From the NCBI GenBank assembly GCA_016124935.1, contig WGMS01000010.1, positions 62,001-126,000 on the forward strand: a stretch of 64,000 nucleotides of DNA. Direction: 5' to 3'. The stretch is from a bacterium. GTDB lineage: Bacteria > Cyanobacteriota > Vampirovibrionia > Obscuribacterales > Obscuribacteraceae. The position numbers and the translations under genes were made by a program. Below, piece after piece: positions 44,353 through 53,452 of the stretch. The notes below the pieces were generated by a model, which saw only the letters and a program-made list of their open reading frames with translations, was not told the DNA's origin and made no database searches. Each line of letters opens with the position of its first letter. Position 1 is the first letter of the stretch.

Positions 44353-45636
44353 TCAGTACATCAGTTTTTCTGCCAATAGCTGTTCGATCTTGGGTCTGAA
44401 CTTATTCAACACAGCGCCGTAGCTCATGGAAGGCTCTATGCAATCAGGGACCTTTCCGATCACTTCTTTTACTTGCCGCTTGGGTTTCTTCATGCCCGGC
44501 AGCTTCACCATCTGTCCATCCTGGACCACTGGTGTCAATATGATGGCGCCGACGATTCGATCGGTCATTTCTGCGAATCTGAATAGTCCGGCTCCATCGG
44601 GACCGATACCTTTCTCCAGTCTGCTCACGTCCAGAAACTCCGGCGTTTTGACGGCATGGCGAATGGCGCTCTCTTTAGATTGTCCCGGTCTTGTTTTAGG
44701 CTTTTCGCAGGCGTCGATTCTGAGAAGCGGCCTTTCTGAGTCGAGAAAAAAGAAGATGGAGCCATCTCTCGGCAGGTCGCCACTTTCGTGTCTTTCCAGA
44801 ATCTCTTTGATAATCGGCTGGCTAGCGATTTTTTCAAGTCGTTTGAACTGTTTGGCGTCGATCGCTTCTATCTTTATACGCAGGTGTTCACTGATTGATT
44901 TAAGGCGATCGATTCCGCTCTGGTTATCCGGTTTATCCCGGGGCAGGTCTTCGCTTCTGCCGGGAATACCTTTCCAGGAAGTCTCTACCGGTTCCATCAT
45001 GGTCTCTACAAAGGAGATCGAGCCATTGAGAATCAGATCTTTCATCACGATCTCTTCAGCCGATTCCATAGATTCTATGATCACTTCGCAAAAATTTCTA
45101 AGTGATTTGAGAGCCCTTGTGTACTGCGGTCTCGCTTGTCTTGCTTCCGGGGCGAGCGCTCTCAGTCGCTCTTTGGTCGCTTCCAGAAGTTCGAATCTTT
45201 CTTTCTCGCTGGCGAAGCGGATTTGATTGCTCTCCAGCTTGACCAGAAGCTCTTTTTGTTCTTGCTTTTCTTTTTCGATAATATAAGGTCTGATGTCGCG
45301 AACCACTGTGTCGCGTGCTTCTTCTATGCGGCTACTGTGCTCGCTTATTGGAATCTCCAGGGCGCTTATTCTTGAAACGCTAAGGGAACCCGCTAGATTT
45401 ATGAGGGCGCTGTCAGCCTGCCAGAGGGCGCTGGGCTTCGAGGGATGTATGTCACCTCTGAGGTCGTGGACAGCGTTTCTGTCCAGTTTGGTCCTGGCCC
45501 ATTCTCCGAAGAAGGAAAAGACCACAGCTTTTCCGTCCTGTTTCATCGAGTTTGTCGCGATGAATTCTTTCTCTGCACCGAGGGCTCTTGCAGTGTCCAG
45601 GCTCTTACCGATTATGTCTTGATGAATCTGAGTCAT
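44353..45636 (-). CDS. Hypothetical helical protein, 427 residues
   Basis: No family is recognised. The ATG at 45636 (GGAAG upstream) is preferred over a TTG at 45663. The protein is soluble, mostly helical, with a charged coiled-coil stretch (about 110-170, KEKQEQKELLVKLESNQIRFASEKE) and a C-terminal part with repeated Lys/Pro motifs (LPGMKKPKRQVKEVIGK). No signal or membrane segment is seen. Its neighbours (transposase remnant, methyltransferase) suggest an accessory region. Confidence 0.6.
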   Translation of the reverse strand: MTQIHQDIIGKSLDTARALGAEKEFIATNSMKQDGKAVVFSFFGEWARTKLDRNAVHDLRGDIHPSKPSALWQADSALINLAGSLSVSRISALEIPISEHSSRIEEARDTVVRDIRPYIIEKEKQEQKELLVKLESNQIRFASEKERFELLEATKERLRALAPEARQARPQYTRALKSLRNFCEVIIESMESAEEIVMKDLILNGSISFVETMMEPVETSWKGIPGRSEDLPRDKPDNQSGIDRLKSISEHLRIKIEAIDAKQFKRLEKIASQPIIKEILERHESGDLPRDGSIFFFLDSERPLLRIDACEKPKTRPGQSKESAIRHAVKTPEFLDVSRLEKGIGPDGAGLFRFAEMTDRIVGAIILTPVVQDGQMVKLPGMKKPKRQVKEVIGKVPDCIEPSMSYGAVLNKFRPKIEQLLAEKLMY

Positions 45637-45822
45637 TACTCGCTTCCGCTCTTTAGTAGTCAATCAACTGGGATGTTTATCCTTCACGCCCTCAGTGTAT
45701 GTGCTAGCAGCTTGCTTAGCTATTGGTGGTTTTCCCCCGGGTTTGCGTAGTTTTCCCACAGCGGGCTTGACTCGTCACAGGGGCGTGGTTTGCGTCTCTT
45801 GTTCTGATCGAGCGAACTTTAT

Positions 45823-46587
45823 TCAGGCGGTCTTGCCGGCGAGTTTAAGGTGGATATTCCAGGAGACCTGGTGTTTACTTTCGGCATCGCCCCATATAGA
45901 CCGGGCGTGGTTGAAAAACTGCTCCGTGGGGTCGGTCCCGACTTGATCTATATAGTTCTGGCAGGCGGACCAGCTTCTCAGAAAGCCAAGGCATTGATAG
46001 AGGTCCCAGTCGAGGGACATCTGCATTCCGGGGGCTTCCACTTCTGTAAGACCGCATTCGCCGAAGTCTATGTTCTGGTAATGGTCTCGCACATCTTTCA
46101 GTCTGGCGGACCAGTGTCCGTCCATGGCGTTGTAGATAGGACTGAAGGCTTCTTTGTATTGAGGAGCGGTCTGAAATGCTTCATAGCACCAGCAGGCTAG
46201 AATTCCGCCTGGTTTGAGGACCCTGGCTGCTTCCTGGAAAAAACGCTCTTTATCGAACCAGTGCAGAGCATTTGCTACTGTGACCAGGTCGGCGCTGGCC
46301 GAAGCCAGTCCGCTTTCTTCGGCTGTGGCGACCCGAAATTCTACGGCGTCGAGTTCGAGGGCGTTTTCTATCTGGGAGTTGCTTGCGTCGGTGGCGATGA
46401 CGCGATCGAAATAGCCGACTAATTTTGCCGCGGCCTGTCCGTTTCCGGTGGCGCAGTCCCAGGCAAGAGAGCGGCCCGGGCATAACGCGGTGATATAGTC
46501 GAAGAGTTCATCGGGATAGCCCGGGCGAAACTTTCTATAGCGGTCCGCTTGTTTAGAAAACTGATCTTCGAAATCTGACACTGGCAT
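45823..46587 (-). CDS. Class I SAM-dependent methyltransferase
   Basis: The 254-residue protein has the SAM-binding Rossmann motifs LAWDCATGNGQAA (motif I), VIATDASNSQIENA (motif II) and SADLVTVANALHWFD (motif IV), then LKPGGILACWCYE. It resembles the trans-aconitate methyltransferase/ubiE-like group, for which the substrate cannot be predicted. It is divergent from the secreted HExxH gene. Confidence 0.85.
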   Translation of the reverse strand: MPVSDFEDQFSKQADRYRKFRPGYPDELFDYITALCPGRSLAWDCATGNGQAAAKLVGYFDRVIATDASNSQIENALELDAVEFRVATAEESGLASASADLVTVANALHWFDKERFFQEAARVLKPGGILACWCYEAFQTAPQYKEAFSPIYNAMDGHWSARLKDVRDHYQNIDFGECGLTEVEAPGMQMSLDWDLYQCLGFLRSWSACQNYIDQVGTDPTEQFFNHARSIWGDAESKHQVSWNIHLKLAGKTA

Positions 46588-46605
46588 GGCTCTGATTATA
46601 GCTAT

Positions 46606-47436
46606 ATGTATGGATTCGGTTATACTGGCGTTATGAGCGGTCGAGAATATCCAAGGAATCTAGATACTGTCGATGAGTTTAACATTTTTCCTCTCTGGCG
46701 GCGCCGCTCATTGACCGGGTATTCGTTTATTATGCCGGTTCTTCTTGCTTTGCTGGGGCTTTTGCAAGTAGCTCCGGCAGAGTGCGGACCTTCTCGAACG
46801 AAGTTTTCCATCACTGTTGATAAAGCACCACCAACGGTGCGGATTTGTTATTTTGATCCGCGCCATCCGCCCCGGGAACTTCCCCGGTTGCGTGCCGGCG
46901 AGCGTGGAGTCACTGTGGCTCGCTATAGCAGGGTGTTCAACTTTGATATAGATCTGGTCTCGGAAAAAAGAGAGGGAGGCTCTACCCGGGTGATTGTGGT
47001 GCCGAAGTCGGCGGCTATAAAGCTTTCTTTGCCGATTGCGATCTGGGTGCCAGAGCACGCGCCTCGAAAGCTGCTCCGTCATGAAGATGGGCACCGCCGC
47101 ATCCATGAAACAGTCTATAAAGACGCCGGCGCGCTGATCAGATTTTATGGCGAGAGACTGCAACGTGCCAGGTTTGCAGGAAGGGGGGCCGATTCCAGGC
47201 AGGCGGTTGTCAATGCATACCGGGCTCTGGGTGAAGACCTGAGTTCTATATATGAAAGATATGTCTACGATTACTCGAGGGCTGTGTCGGAAGAGTACGA
47301 CCGTTTGACCGGTCACGGTACCAATGCGATGCCCGAGGAGGAGGCGATTGAGAAGGCTTTTGGCAAGCATGCCTCCTATCGAGCCGAGTTTGACGAGGTG
47401 CTCGACTATTATCAGCGTGCAGCAAGAAAACGATAA
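46606..47436 (+). CDS. Secreted or membrane-anchored protein with an HExxH motif
   Basis: The 276-residue protein has a hydrophobic export segment at about residues 40-57 ending in AECG. A beta-rich middle is followed by LLRHEDGHRRIHE, with H159-E160-x-x-H163 matching the zinc-metallopeptidase motif, and a helical C-terminus. The arrangement is reminiscent of DUF922-like secreted proteases, which carry HExxH late in a beta domain. A start at 46633 or further in is possible, as no ribosome site is convincing. A peptidase activity is inferred from the motif only. Confidence 0.55.
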   Translation: MYGFGYTGVMSGREYPRNLDTVDEFNIFPLWRRRSLTGYSFIMPVLLALLGLLQVAPAECGPSRTKFSITVDKAPPTVRICYFDPRHPPRELPRLRAGERGVTVARYSRVFNFDIDLVSEKREGGSTRVIVVPKSAAIKLSLPIAIWVPEHAPRKLLRHEDGHRRIHETVYKDAGALIRFYGERLQRARFAGRGADSRQAVVNAYRALGEDLSSIYERYVYDYSRAVSEEYDRLTGHGTNAMPEEEAIEKAFGKHASYRAEFDEVLDYYQRAARKR

Positions 47437-47565
47437 CGGACCCGAAGTAATAGATACGGACTATAGCTACGGATGTCTTGTTCTGTATCTATTCCATATC
47501 ATGGCTTGACACCGCTATCTTCCACCGTCGATCATTACCTTTTGATCTGACTCTTACTTATATTG

Positions 47566-48993
47566 ATGTCGTTTCTCACCCCTTCCCTTATCATCCTGGT
47601 TTTTCTGTGCATGGCTGGTCTCATGTACACCAGGCGAGTGTCGGCTCTGCTTGCTTTGCCGATTATGGCCCTTGCCATTGCGGTAATCGGTGGCATCCCG
47701 GGGCACGACATTCTCACCGAGGTGGTGGGTAAAGGCTCGATGAAGCTGCACAACGCCTATACCACTACCATGTTCGGCGCCATTCTGGCAGAGCTGATGA
47801 ATCGTCAGGGCATTGCCAGGGCCCTGGTGCGCTGGGTGGCTGAGTTTGCCGGAGACAATCCATATATACTGGCTTCGGTGCTAACTCTAGTTACGGCTCT
47901 TCTTTTCTCCACATTAGGTGGTCTGGGCGCGGTAATTATGGTCGGTACCATAGTATTGCCGGTTATGCTCTCTCTTGGTGTCTCCAGCGCCACTGCCGGT
48001 GCGCTTTATCTATTCGGCATCAGCCTGGGAGGGATGTTCAATCTGGCCAACTGGGCTCTTTATATAGATGTGCTCGGAGTGGCAAAGGAGAAGATCATCG
48101 CTTTTGTCATTCCCTTCTCCTGTCTCATCGCTGTGGTCATCTTGCTTTTTCTGGCCCTCGAGTTGAAGAGCTGGAAGAACTTTATCTACCTTGGCATTGG
48201 ATCTGCTTTTTCTCTTTGCGCTGCCTTCTTCTTGAGTCGTGTCTTCGAGCCGTCGGCCGCCGGGGCAGCTGCGGCCAATCTTGCCGTGTTAGATGCTTCT
48301 TTCAATCTAGCCGTAGGACTGGTTGTACTACTCTCGCTTTATGCCTGGCGCCGCCAGAGCGCCGGCCAGCAATCTCAATCTCAAGGCGATATTCCAGGCT
48401 TTGCGCTGCTCACGCCGGTGGTGCCGTTGCTTCTCGTTCTGGGTTGTGGTTGGGAGATAATTTCCGCTTTCGTCTTTGCCATCATATATGGTGTGCTCGC
48501 CACCTGGAGCAAGGCTTCTATAAATCAAATCACTCGCTCAATAATAGATGGCATAACCACAGTAATACCGGCTGTTTTTCTGATGGTGGGAATAGGCATG
48601 TTGATAAACGCCGTCAGCAACGAGGCCGTGGCCGGAGCGATCAAGCCCCTGATTGCCTCGGTCATACCGACCGACCCGATTCGATATGTCCTGGTTTTCA
48701 CTCTGATGGCGCCGCTTGCTCTATATCGAGGTCCGCTCAGTCTCTGGGGAATGGGTAGTGGACTGGTCAAGCTTATTCAGACAGGGACGGCATTGAGCGG
48801 TCAGGCGATTATGGGAATGCTTATGTCAGTCGGGCAGGTCCAGGGCATCTGTGATCCGACCAATACCCACAACATCTGGATTGCCACCTATCTGGGAACC
48901 GATACCCATGCGCTTTTGAAGAAGACTATTCTCTTCGCCTGGCTGGCGGTGGTGGGTGGTCTGGTTTTGGCTTGCTGTCTGGGGTATGTCTGA
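47566..48993 (+). CDS. Polytopic membrane transporter (GntP/CitMHS-like)
   Basis: The 475-residue protein has about 11-12 membrane segments and the general pattern of anion-transporter-superfamily permeases (two repeated halves, GTIVLPVMLSLGVSSATAGALYLFG, LMVGIGMLINAVSN). It overlaps the HyuA-like gene by 8 bases, so the two are co-transcribed and translationally coupled. This pairing suggests uptake of the substrate of that enzyme, for example a hydantoin, 5-oxoproline or another small acid. The exact family is not certain. A TTG three bases earlier is also possible. Confidence 0.65.
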   Translation: MSFLTPSLIILVFLCMAGLMYTRRVSALLALPIMALAIAVIGGIPGHDILTEVVGKGSMKLHNAYTTTMFGAILAELMNRQGIARALVRWVAEFAGDNPYILASVLTLVTALLFSTLGGLGAVIMVGTIVLPVMLSLGVSSATAGALYLFGISLGGMFNLANWALYIDVLGVAKEKIIAFVIPFSCLIAVVILLFLALELKSWKNFIYLGIGSAFSLCAAFFLSRVFEPSAAGAAAANLAVLDASFNLAVGLVVLLSLYAWRRQSAGQQSQSQGDIPGFALLTPVVPLLLVLGCGWEIISAFVFAIIYGVLATWSKASINQITRSIIDGITTVIPAVFLMVGIGMLINAVSNEAVAGAIKPLIASVIPTDPIRYVLVFTLMAPLALYRGPLSLWGMGSGLVKLIQTGTALSGQAIMGMLMSVGQVQGICDPTNTHNIWIATYLGTDTHALLKKTILFAWLAVVGGLVLACCLGYV

Positions 48994-51214
48994 AGTGGTC
49001 GATGATATAAAGCAGGCTGTCTCAAGCGCTATTCGAATAGGTATCGACGTGGGCGGTACTTTTACCCATGCGGTGGCGATAGATACTCGCACCATGCAAC
49101 TGGTCGATTCGGCCAAGGTTCCTACCACGCACCGGGCGGCGGAAGGCGTGGCGAAGGGCATCATAGAATCTTTGAAAGTTCTTCTCGATAAGTCCGGGGT
49201 CAGCCCCGATCAAGTCGGTTTTATCGCTCACAGCACGACCCAGGCAACCAACGCTCTGCTCGAAGGGGACGTGGCGTCGGTTGGAATTCTCTGTCTGGGT
49301 CAGGGTCTGAACGGAGCTATCTCTCGTCAGGTCTCGGACTTGAAGAGAATTGAGCTCTCGCCGGGAAAATATCTGAAAACCGAGCACCGCTATGTTGATA
49401 TCGCTGGCGGTATCGACGAAGCTAAGCTGAAGAGCGCCATAAGCGCCCTGGTGGAAGCCGGTTCTGGCGCTATCGCCGTTACCCAGGCGTTTTCTGTTGA
49501 CGACCCGGAAGCCGAAAAGACGGCGGTGGAGCTGGCGCGCTCCATGGGCATATTTGCCACCGCCGGTCACGAAGTCTCTCAGCTCTATGGCTTCAAGGTA
49601 CGGACCAGAACCGCTGTTATCAACGCTTCCATGTTGCCCAAAATGATCGAGAGCGCCGATATGACCGAGAGCAGCGTCCGGGATGCAGGTATTGCTGCGC
49701 CGGTCATGATCATGCGCTCGGATGGCGGCGTGATGGATATCGACTCTATGCGTCGTCGCCCGATTCTGACCATGCTCTCCGGACCGGCTGCCGGGGTGGC
49801 GGCGGCGATGATGTTTCTCCATATTTCCGACGGCATCTTTCTAGAGGTCGGTGGAACCAGCACCGATATTTCGGCCATCGCCAACGGTCGGGCAAAAATC
49901 CGCACTGCCGAGGTCGGTGGGCACCGGATCTATATGAAGACTTTGGATGTACGTACCGAAGGGGTTGCCGGCGGCTCTCTGCCCCGGCTTGATAAAGCAG
50001 GTCATGACCTGATTGCGGTCGGTCCCAGAAGCGCGCATATCGCCGATCTGGCTTATTCATCCTTTCAGGACGAACTGGCGGAACCCTCATTGCTGCTCGA
50101 TCTAGATAGGGTCAGTCCTATAGAAGGCGATCCTGATGACTATCTCGCTTTCAAGATTCAAAACGCAGGTGACAAAACCGCCGAAGCCAGGGGCTATGCC
50201 ATTACCCCTACCTGTGCTTCCAATCTGCTCGGTTATGTACCGGATGGAGATTGCGCCCTGGGCAACTCTAAGTCGATAGATAAAGCTTTTTCGGCTCTTG
50301 CGGCAGCCACCGGCAAAGATAAGAAAGCGCTGGCGGAGAAAGTTCTTGATCTCAGCACGGACAAATGCATACCTGTGGTCGAGGCTCTTATAAAAGATCA
50401 TAAGCTCGATAGAGAGATGGTCACCCTGGTGGGCGGAGGCGGCGGGGCGGCTGCGATTGTGCCCCATGTGGCGAAGCGTATGGGGATGAAGCACAGCCTG
50501 GCAAGAGATGCCGATGTGATCTCGGCCATAGGCGTAGCCATGGCTTTAATCAGAGAATGCATTGAGCGCCAGTTCGTCAATCCTACGAATGACGATATTC
50601 TCAAGGTTCGCCAGGAAGCCCACGCGGCTGTGGAGGCGATGGGGGCTGATCCGGCTACGATAGAAGTCCAGGTGGAGGTCGACGCCAGGACCAATGTGGT
50701 CCGGGCCACGGCTTTCGGCTCCACTTCTATGGAGGATGATGCGGATGCCGGCGAAGGCAGGCGGAAGCATCTCGACGATCAGGCCAAGCTGACCCTTGCC
50801 GCTGATTCTATGCGGGTGCCGACTGCATCGGTAGATACCGTATTCGATGGTAAGTACTTTCGTGTCTATCGCAGTCTCCGAGAAGAAAAGCAACTATTCG
50901 GACTTGTTAACAGGCGCATGAACTCTCTGCGCGTTATGGATAGAGCGGGCTCCATCCGCTTGCAGTTCAAGAACGCCGTCGCCGCAGCGGGACCCGCCAG
51001 CGAGACTCTCACTAATCTCGAGCATCTCTTAGAAGAGAACGCCGACTGGGGCGATGCCGGCAAAGTGATACCGGATACGATGCTACTTGCCGGCAATAGA
51101 ATACTGGATTTCTCAGGATTGCCCGATGTCACGGCGGTTCTCAGCCTGGTGAGAGCGGAGCTGGAGTTGGTCCCTGCCCAGACCGAGGTGGTGATTCTGC
51201 TTTGTCTGAGTTAA
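48986..51214 (+). CDS. Hydantoinase/oxoprolinase family protein (HyuA-type)
   Basis: The ATG at 48986 gives 742 residues beginning near RIGIDVGGTFTHAVAID, the ATP-binding HyuA N-terminus. It continues with HSTTQATNALLEGD, AVTQAFSVDDPEAEKTA, the hydantoinase-A core MRSDGGVMDI, SGPAAGVAAA and LEVGGTSTDISA. The last 200 residues are not recognised as a usual domain. The family cleaves cyclic amides with ATP; HyuA normally works with HyuB, which is not present here. It is coupled to the transporter upstream and overlaps the DUF309 gene by 13 bases. Confidence 0.85.
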   Translation: MSEVVDDIKQAVSSAIRIGIDVGGTFTHAVAIDTRTMQLVDSAKVPTTHRAAEGVAKGIIESLKVLLDKSGVSPDQVGFIAHSTTQATNALLEGDVASVGILCLGQGLNGAISRQVSDLKRIELSPGKYLKTEHRYVDIAGGIDEAKLKSAISALVEAGSGAIAVTQAFSVDDPEAEKTAVELARSMGIFATAGHEVSQLYGFKVRTRTAVINASMLPKMIESADMTESSVRDAGIAAPVMIMRSDGGVMDIDSMRRRPILTMLSGPAAGVAAAMMFLHISDGIFLEVGGTSTDISAIANGRAKIRTAEVGGHRIYMKTLDVRTEGVAGGSLPRLDKAGHDLIAVGPRSAHIADLAYSSFQDELAEPSLLLDLDRVSPIEGDPDDYLAFKIQNAGDKTAEARGYAITPTCASNLLGYVPDGDCALGNSKSIDKAFSALAAATGKDKKALAEKVLDLSTDKCIPVVEALIKDHKLDREMVTLVGGGGGAAAIVPHVAKRMGMKHSLARDADVISAIGVAMALIRECIERQFVNPTNDDILKVRQEAHAAVEAMGADPATIEVQVEVDARTNVVRATAFGSTSMEDDADAGEGRRKHLDDQAKLTLAADSMRVPTASVDTVFDGKYFRVYRSLREEKQLFGLVNRRMNSLRVMDRAGSIRLQFKNAVAAAGPASETLTNLEHLLEENADWGDAGKVIPDTMLLAGNRILDFSGLPDVTAVLSLVRAELELVPAQTEVVILLCLS

Positions 51215-51615
51215 CTGAGTTCTTAGGTTCCGAGTTGCCGCCCCATTTGCAGGCGGAGTTTCGTCTGGGCATCGAGCAATATAACAATAGAGAGTTTTTC
51301 GATTGCCATGAAAGCCTGGAGTCAGTATGGAAGCAGTACTTGGAAACCGACCGGGAGCTCATTCAGGGAATTATTCAAGTGGCGGTCGCCTATTATCATC
51401 TGGAAAGGGATAATTTTGAGGGCTGTCGAAAGTTGCTCGGTCGAGGGCTTGGCAGGCTGAGAAAATATCGACCTTCCCACCTGGGGTTGAATATGGAAAA
51501 TTTTGTTGCGAAAGTCGAAGTCGACTATCGCCTTTTAGAAAGCGAAGATTTCCTGGAGAAAGAGCGCTTAGCCGTTCCGAAATTGCAATTTATCTCTGAC
51601 CAAAGCGATTGTTGA
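51202..51615 (+). CDS. DUF309 family protein
   Basis: The 137-residue helical protein has the DUF309 signature: FRLGIEQYNNREFFDCHESLESVWKQ, then ELIQGIIQVAVAYYHLERDNFEGCRKLL. TTG at 51202 lies inside the end of the HyuA-like gene (13-base overlap). The function of DUF309 is not established, and this genomic link to a HyuA-like gene is a lead rather than an answer. Confidence 0.85.
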   Translation: MSELTEFLGSELPPHLQAEFRLGIEQYNNREFFDCHESLESVWKQYLETDRELIQGIIQVAVAYYHLERDNFEGCRKLLGRGLGRLRKYRPSHLGLNMENFVAKVEVDYRLLESEDFLEKERLAVPKLQFISDQSDC

Positions 51616-51736
51616 TAGGTCATCAAGGGGATATTATCACTACTGGGCCTTTCAGACTTCAAGTGATGCGCCAAGTCCGACAGGTTGCAAGCAGAAGCCA
51701 GGCGTCACCCGCCTCTTTAGTATGTAAGGAAATTCC

Positions 51737-52648
51737 GTGAAGACCGGTCACAAGATCTTAGTAGTCGACGATGAGCAGGCGAACACCATTCTTTTGAGCG
51801 AGGTGCTCAAAGAGTCTGGTTATGGGGTGGACACCGCCAACGACGGATTCAAAGCCATCGCTGCATGTAAAGTGCGTACTCCCGATGTGATCATTCTCGA
51901 TCTGAACATGCCTCTCATGGGCGGCATGGCGGTGTTTCAACGCCTGCGTAAAGAAGAGAAGACTCAAGATATTCCGATTATCTTTCTGGCTGCCCGGGAA
52001 GACCAACTTCCCAAGACCGATAAGATCGAGGCCGAAGACATCATATATAAGCCCATCAAGAGCGAAGAGCTTCTTTCGCGGGTGAAGAGCATTCTCAGAG
52101 AGAAAGCACTTCGAGACGAATTGAAGCGCAAAGAGCAACAGCTTAAAGACCTTTCTCTAACCGACCAGCTTACCGAGTTGAAGAGCGCCCGCTATCTAGG
52201 CGAGTTTCTCGGGCTTGGCATTAAACAGGCTCGCCGCTATGGAGTGCCTCTTAGCGTTGTCATTCTTGAGCTTGATAATGTAAAAGATCTTCTCAAGAAG
52301 CTCGGTCAGAAAAAATGCGATTCGGTGGTCACCCAGATAGCAGTGATTGTGGGGAGGCAGATGCGTGATTCGGACATTGTCGTGCGCTCCGGCCCCTTCG
52401 AATTTACCGTCGCTTTGACTGTCACCCCCAAGGAAGGGGCTATCGAAGTGGCGGAACGTCTTAGAATGAGCTTACTGGAAGCGACCTTTACCGCCGAAGA
52501 CGAAATAGTCAATGTAACAGCTTCGGTGGGTATCTGTCAGTTCGCCCCCCATATGGATGATGAAGGCAAAATTCTTATGTCCCACGCCCGGGCGGCGGTG
52601 GAGCAAGCCCATAAAGAGGGTGGTAATCGCAGTTTAATGGCGGAGTAA
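51737..52648 (+). CDS. Response regulator with degenerate GGDEF domain
   Basis: PleD-like protein of 303 residues. The receiver is intact: VVDDEQ (acidic pair), VIILDLNMP (phospho-Asp near residue 55) and a KP near the end. The output domain has GGDEF-like folds (SLTDQLTELKSARYLGEFL, VVILELDNVKDLL), but the signature is SGPFEF instead of GGDEF and the metal Asp is lost, so it should not make cyclic di-GMP. It may act as a c-di-GMP or GTP sensor. The GTG start has AAGGA upstream. Confidence 0.85.
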   Translation: MKTGHKILVVDDEQANTILLSEVLKESGYGVDTANDGFKAIAACKVRTPDVIILDLNMPLMGGMAVFQRLRKEEKTQDIPIIFLAAREDQLPKTDKIEAEDIIYKPIKSEELLSRVKSILREKALRDELKRKEQQLKDLSLTDQLTELKSARYLGEFLGLGIKQARRYGVPLSVVILELDNVKDLLKKLGQKKCDSVVTQIAVIVGRQMRDSDIVVRSGPFEFTVALTVTPKEGAIEVAERLRMSLLEATFTAEDEIVNVTASVGICQFAPHMDDEGKILMSHARAAVEQAHKEGGNRSLMAE

Positions 52649-52695
52649 CAATTCCTACCCGGGTTGCTTCTTCCATGATAAGATAGGTCCTCTGT

Positions 52696-52769
52696 CGGGG
52701 CGTAGCGCAGCTTGGTAGCGCGTCCGTTTCGGGTGCGGAAGGCCGGAGGTTCAAATCCTCTCGCCCCGA
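52696..52769 (+). tRNA. tRNA-Pro (anticodon CGG)
   Basis: A 74-base cloverleaf: acceptor CGGGGCG/CGCCCCG with the C1:G72 pair typical of bacterial proline tRNAs, D stem GCGC/GCGC, anticodon stem TCCGT/GCGGA with loop TTCGGGT (anticodon CGG, reading CCG), T stem GGAGG with TTCAAAT loop, discriminator A. CCA is not encoded. A run of eight T at 52772-52779 follows. Confidence 0.95.
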
Positions 52770-52770
52770 T

Positions 52771-52781
52771 ATTTTTTTTAA
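52771..52781 (+). terminator. T-run after tRNA-Pro
   Basis: ATTTTTTTTAAA follows the tRNA acceptor stem, which itself is a GC-rich 7-pair stem, and could serve as a simple terminator before ruvA. Confidence 0.45.
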
Positions 52782-52816
52782 ATCCTGCCTTCCTACATGT
52801 GTTTATCTGGTCATGT

Positions 52817-53452
52817 ATGTTCGCATTTCTGAAAGGTAGCATTCATTCCAAGGATTCCAGCGGCGGACCGGTGGACAGGTTGGTGCTCGATGTTTCTGGA
52901 GTGGGCTTCGAGGTCTGGATGGCATCGCGCAATCTTGCCGAACTGGGTGCTCCCGGTGACGATGTTATGGTGCACACGTGGTTAGCGGTGCGCGAAAATG
53001 ACATGACCGTCTTCGGCTTTTCTTCTAAAGAGGAGCGCAAGTTGTTTCTGCTTCTGATGACCGTCAGTGGTGTCGGACCGAGACTGGCTCTTGCTGTTAC
53101 CGGAAGCTTTTCGGTGCGTCAATTTGTCGAAGGGGTGAAGAGTGAAGACAAGAAGCTTATCTCCCAGGCTCCAGGAGTCGGTCAGAAAGTGGCGCAGCGT
53201 ATCGTGCTCGAGCTCAAGTCGAAGGTGGACGATCTGCTGGTCGGTGAGATTGATGGTGCTTCCTCTGAGCGTACCGGTTTATCCGGTCAGGATCATGAAG
53301 AGGTAAGGGATATTCTTGCCGGTCTCGGTTACACGGTGACCGAGATCAATACCGCCTTGAGCGAAGTTCAGTCCGCGGATGCCGCTTCTGAAGATATCGA
53401 AGATCTGGTCCGTAGCTGTCTAAAGATTCTTGGATCTCTGTCGAGAAAGTGA
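52817..53452 (+). CDS. ruvA: Holliday junction branch migration protein RuvA
   Basis: RuvA binds Holliday junctions and loads RuvB. The frame is open from inside the tRNA (52712), but the true start is probably the ATG at 52817, giving MFAFLKGSIHSK and 211 residues. Visible are LVLDVSGVGFEVWMAS, LMTVSGVGPRLALAV (HhH), ISQAPGVGQKVAQRIVLELKSK (second HhH) and the C-terminal domain III (EEVRDILAGLGYTVTEI). Its stop overlaps the next gene by 4 bases. Confidence 0.93.
   Translation: MFAFLKGSIHSKDSSGGPVDRLVLDVSGVGFEVWMASRNLAELGAPGDDVMVHTWLAVRENDMTVFGFSSKEERKLFLLLMTVSGVGPRLALAVTGSFSVRQFVEGVKSEDKKLISQAPGVGQKVAQRIVLELKSKVDDLLVGEIDGASSERTGLSGQDHEEVRDILAGLGYTVTEINTALSEVQSADAASEDIEDLVRSCLKILGSLSRK

Noticed and set aside
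52712-52816. Upstream extension of ruvA into the tRNA gene
   Set aside because: The added 35 residues are translated tRNA sequence; the conserved RuvA N-terminus begins at 52817.
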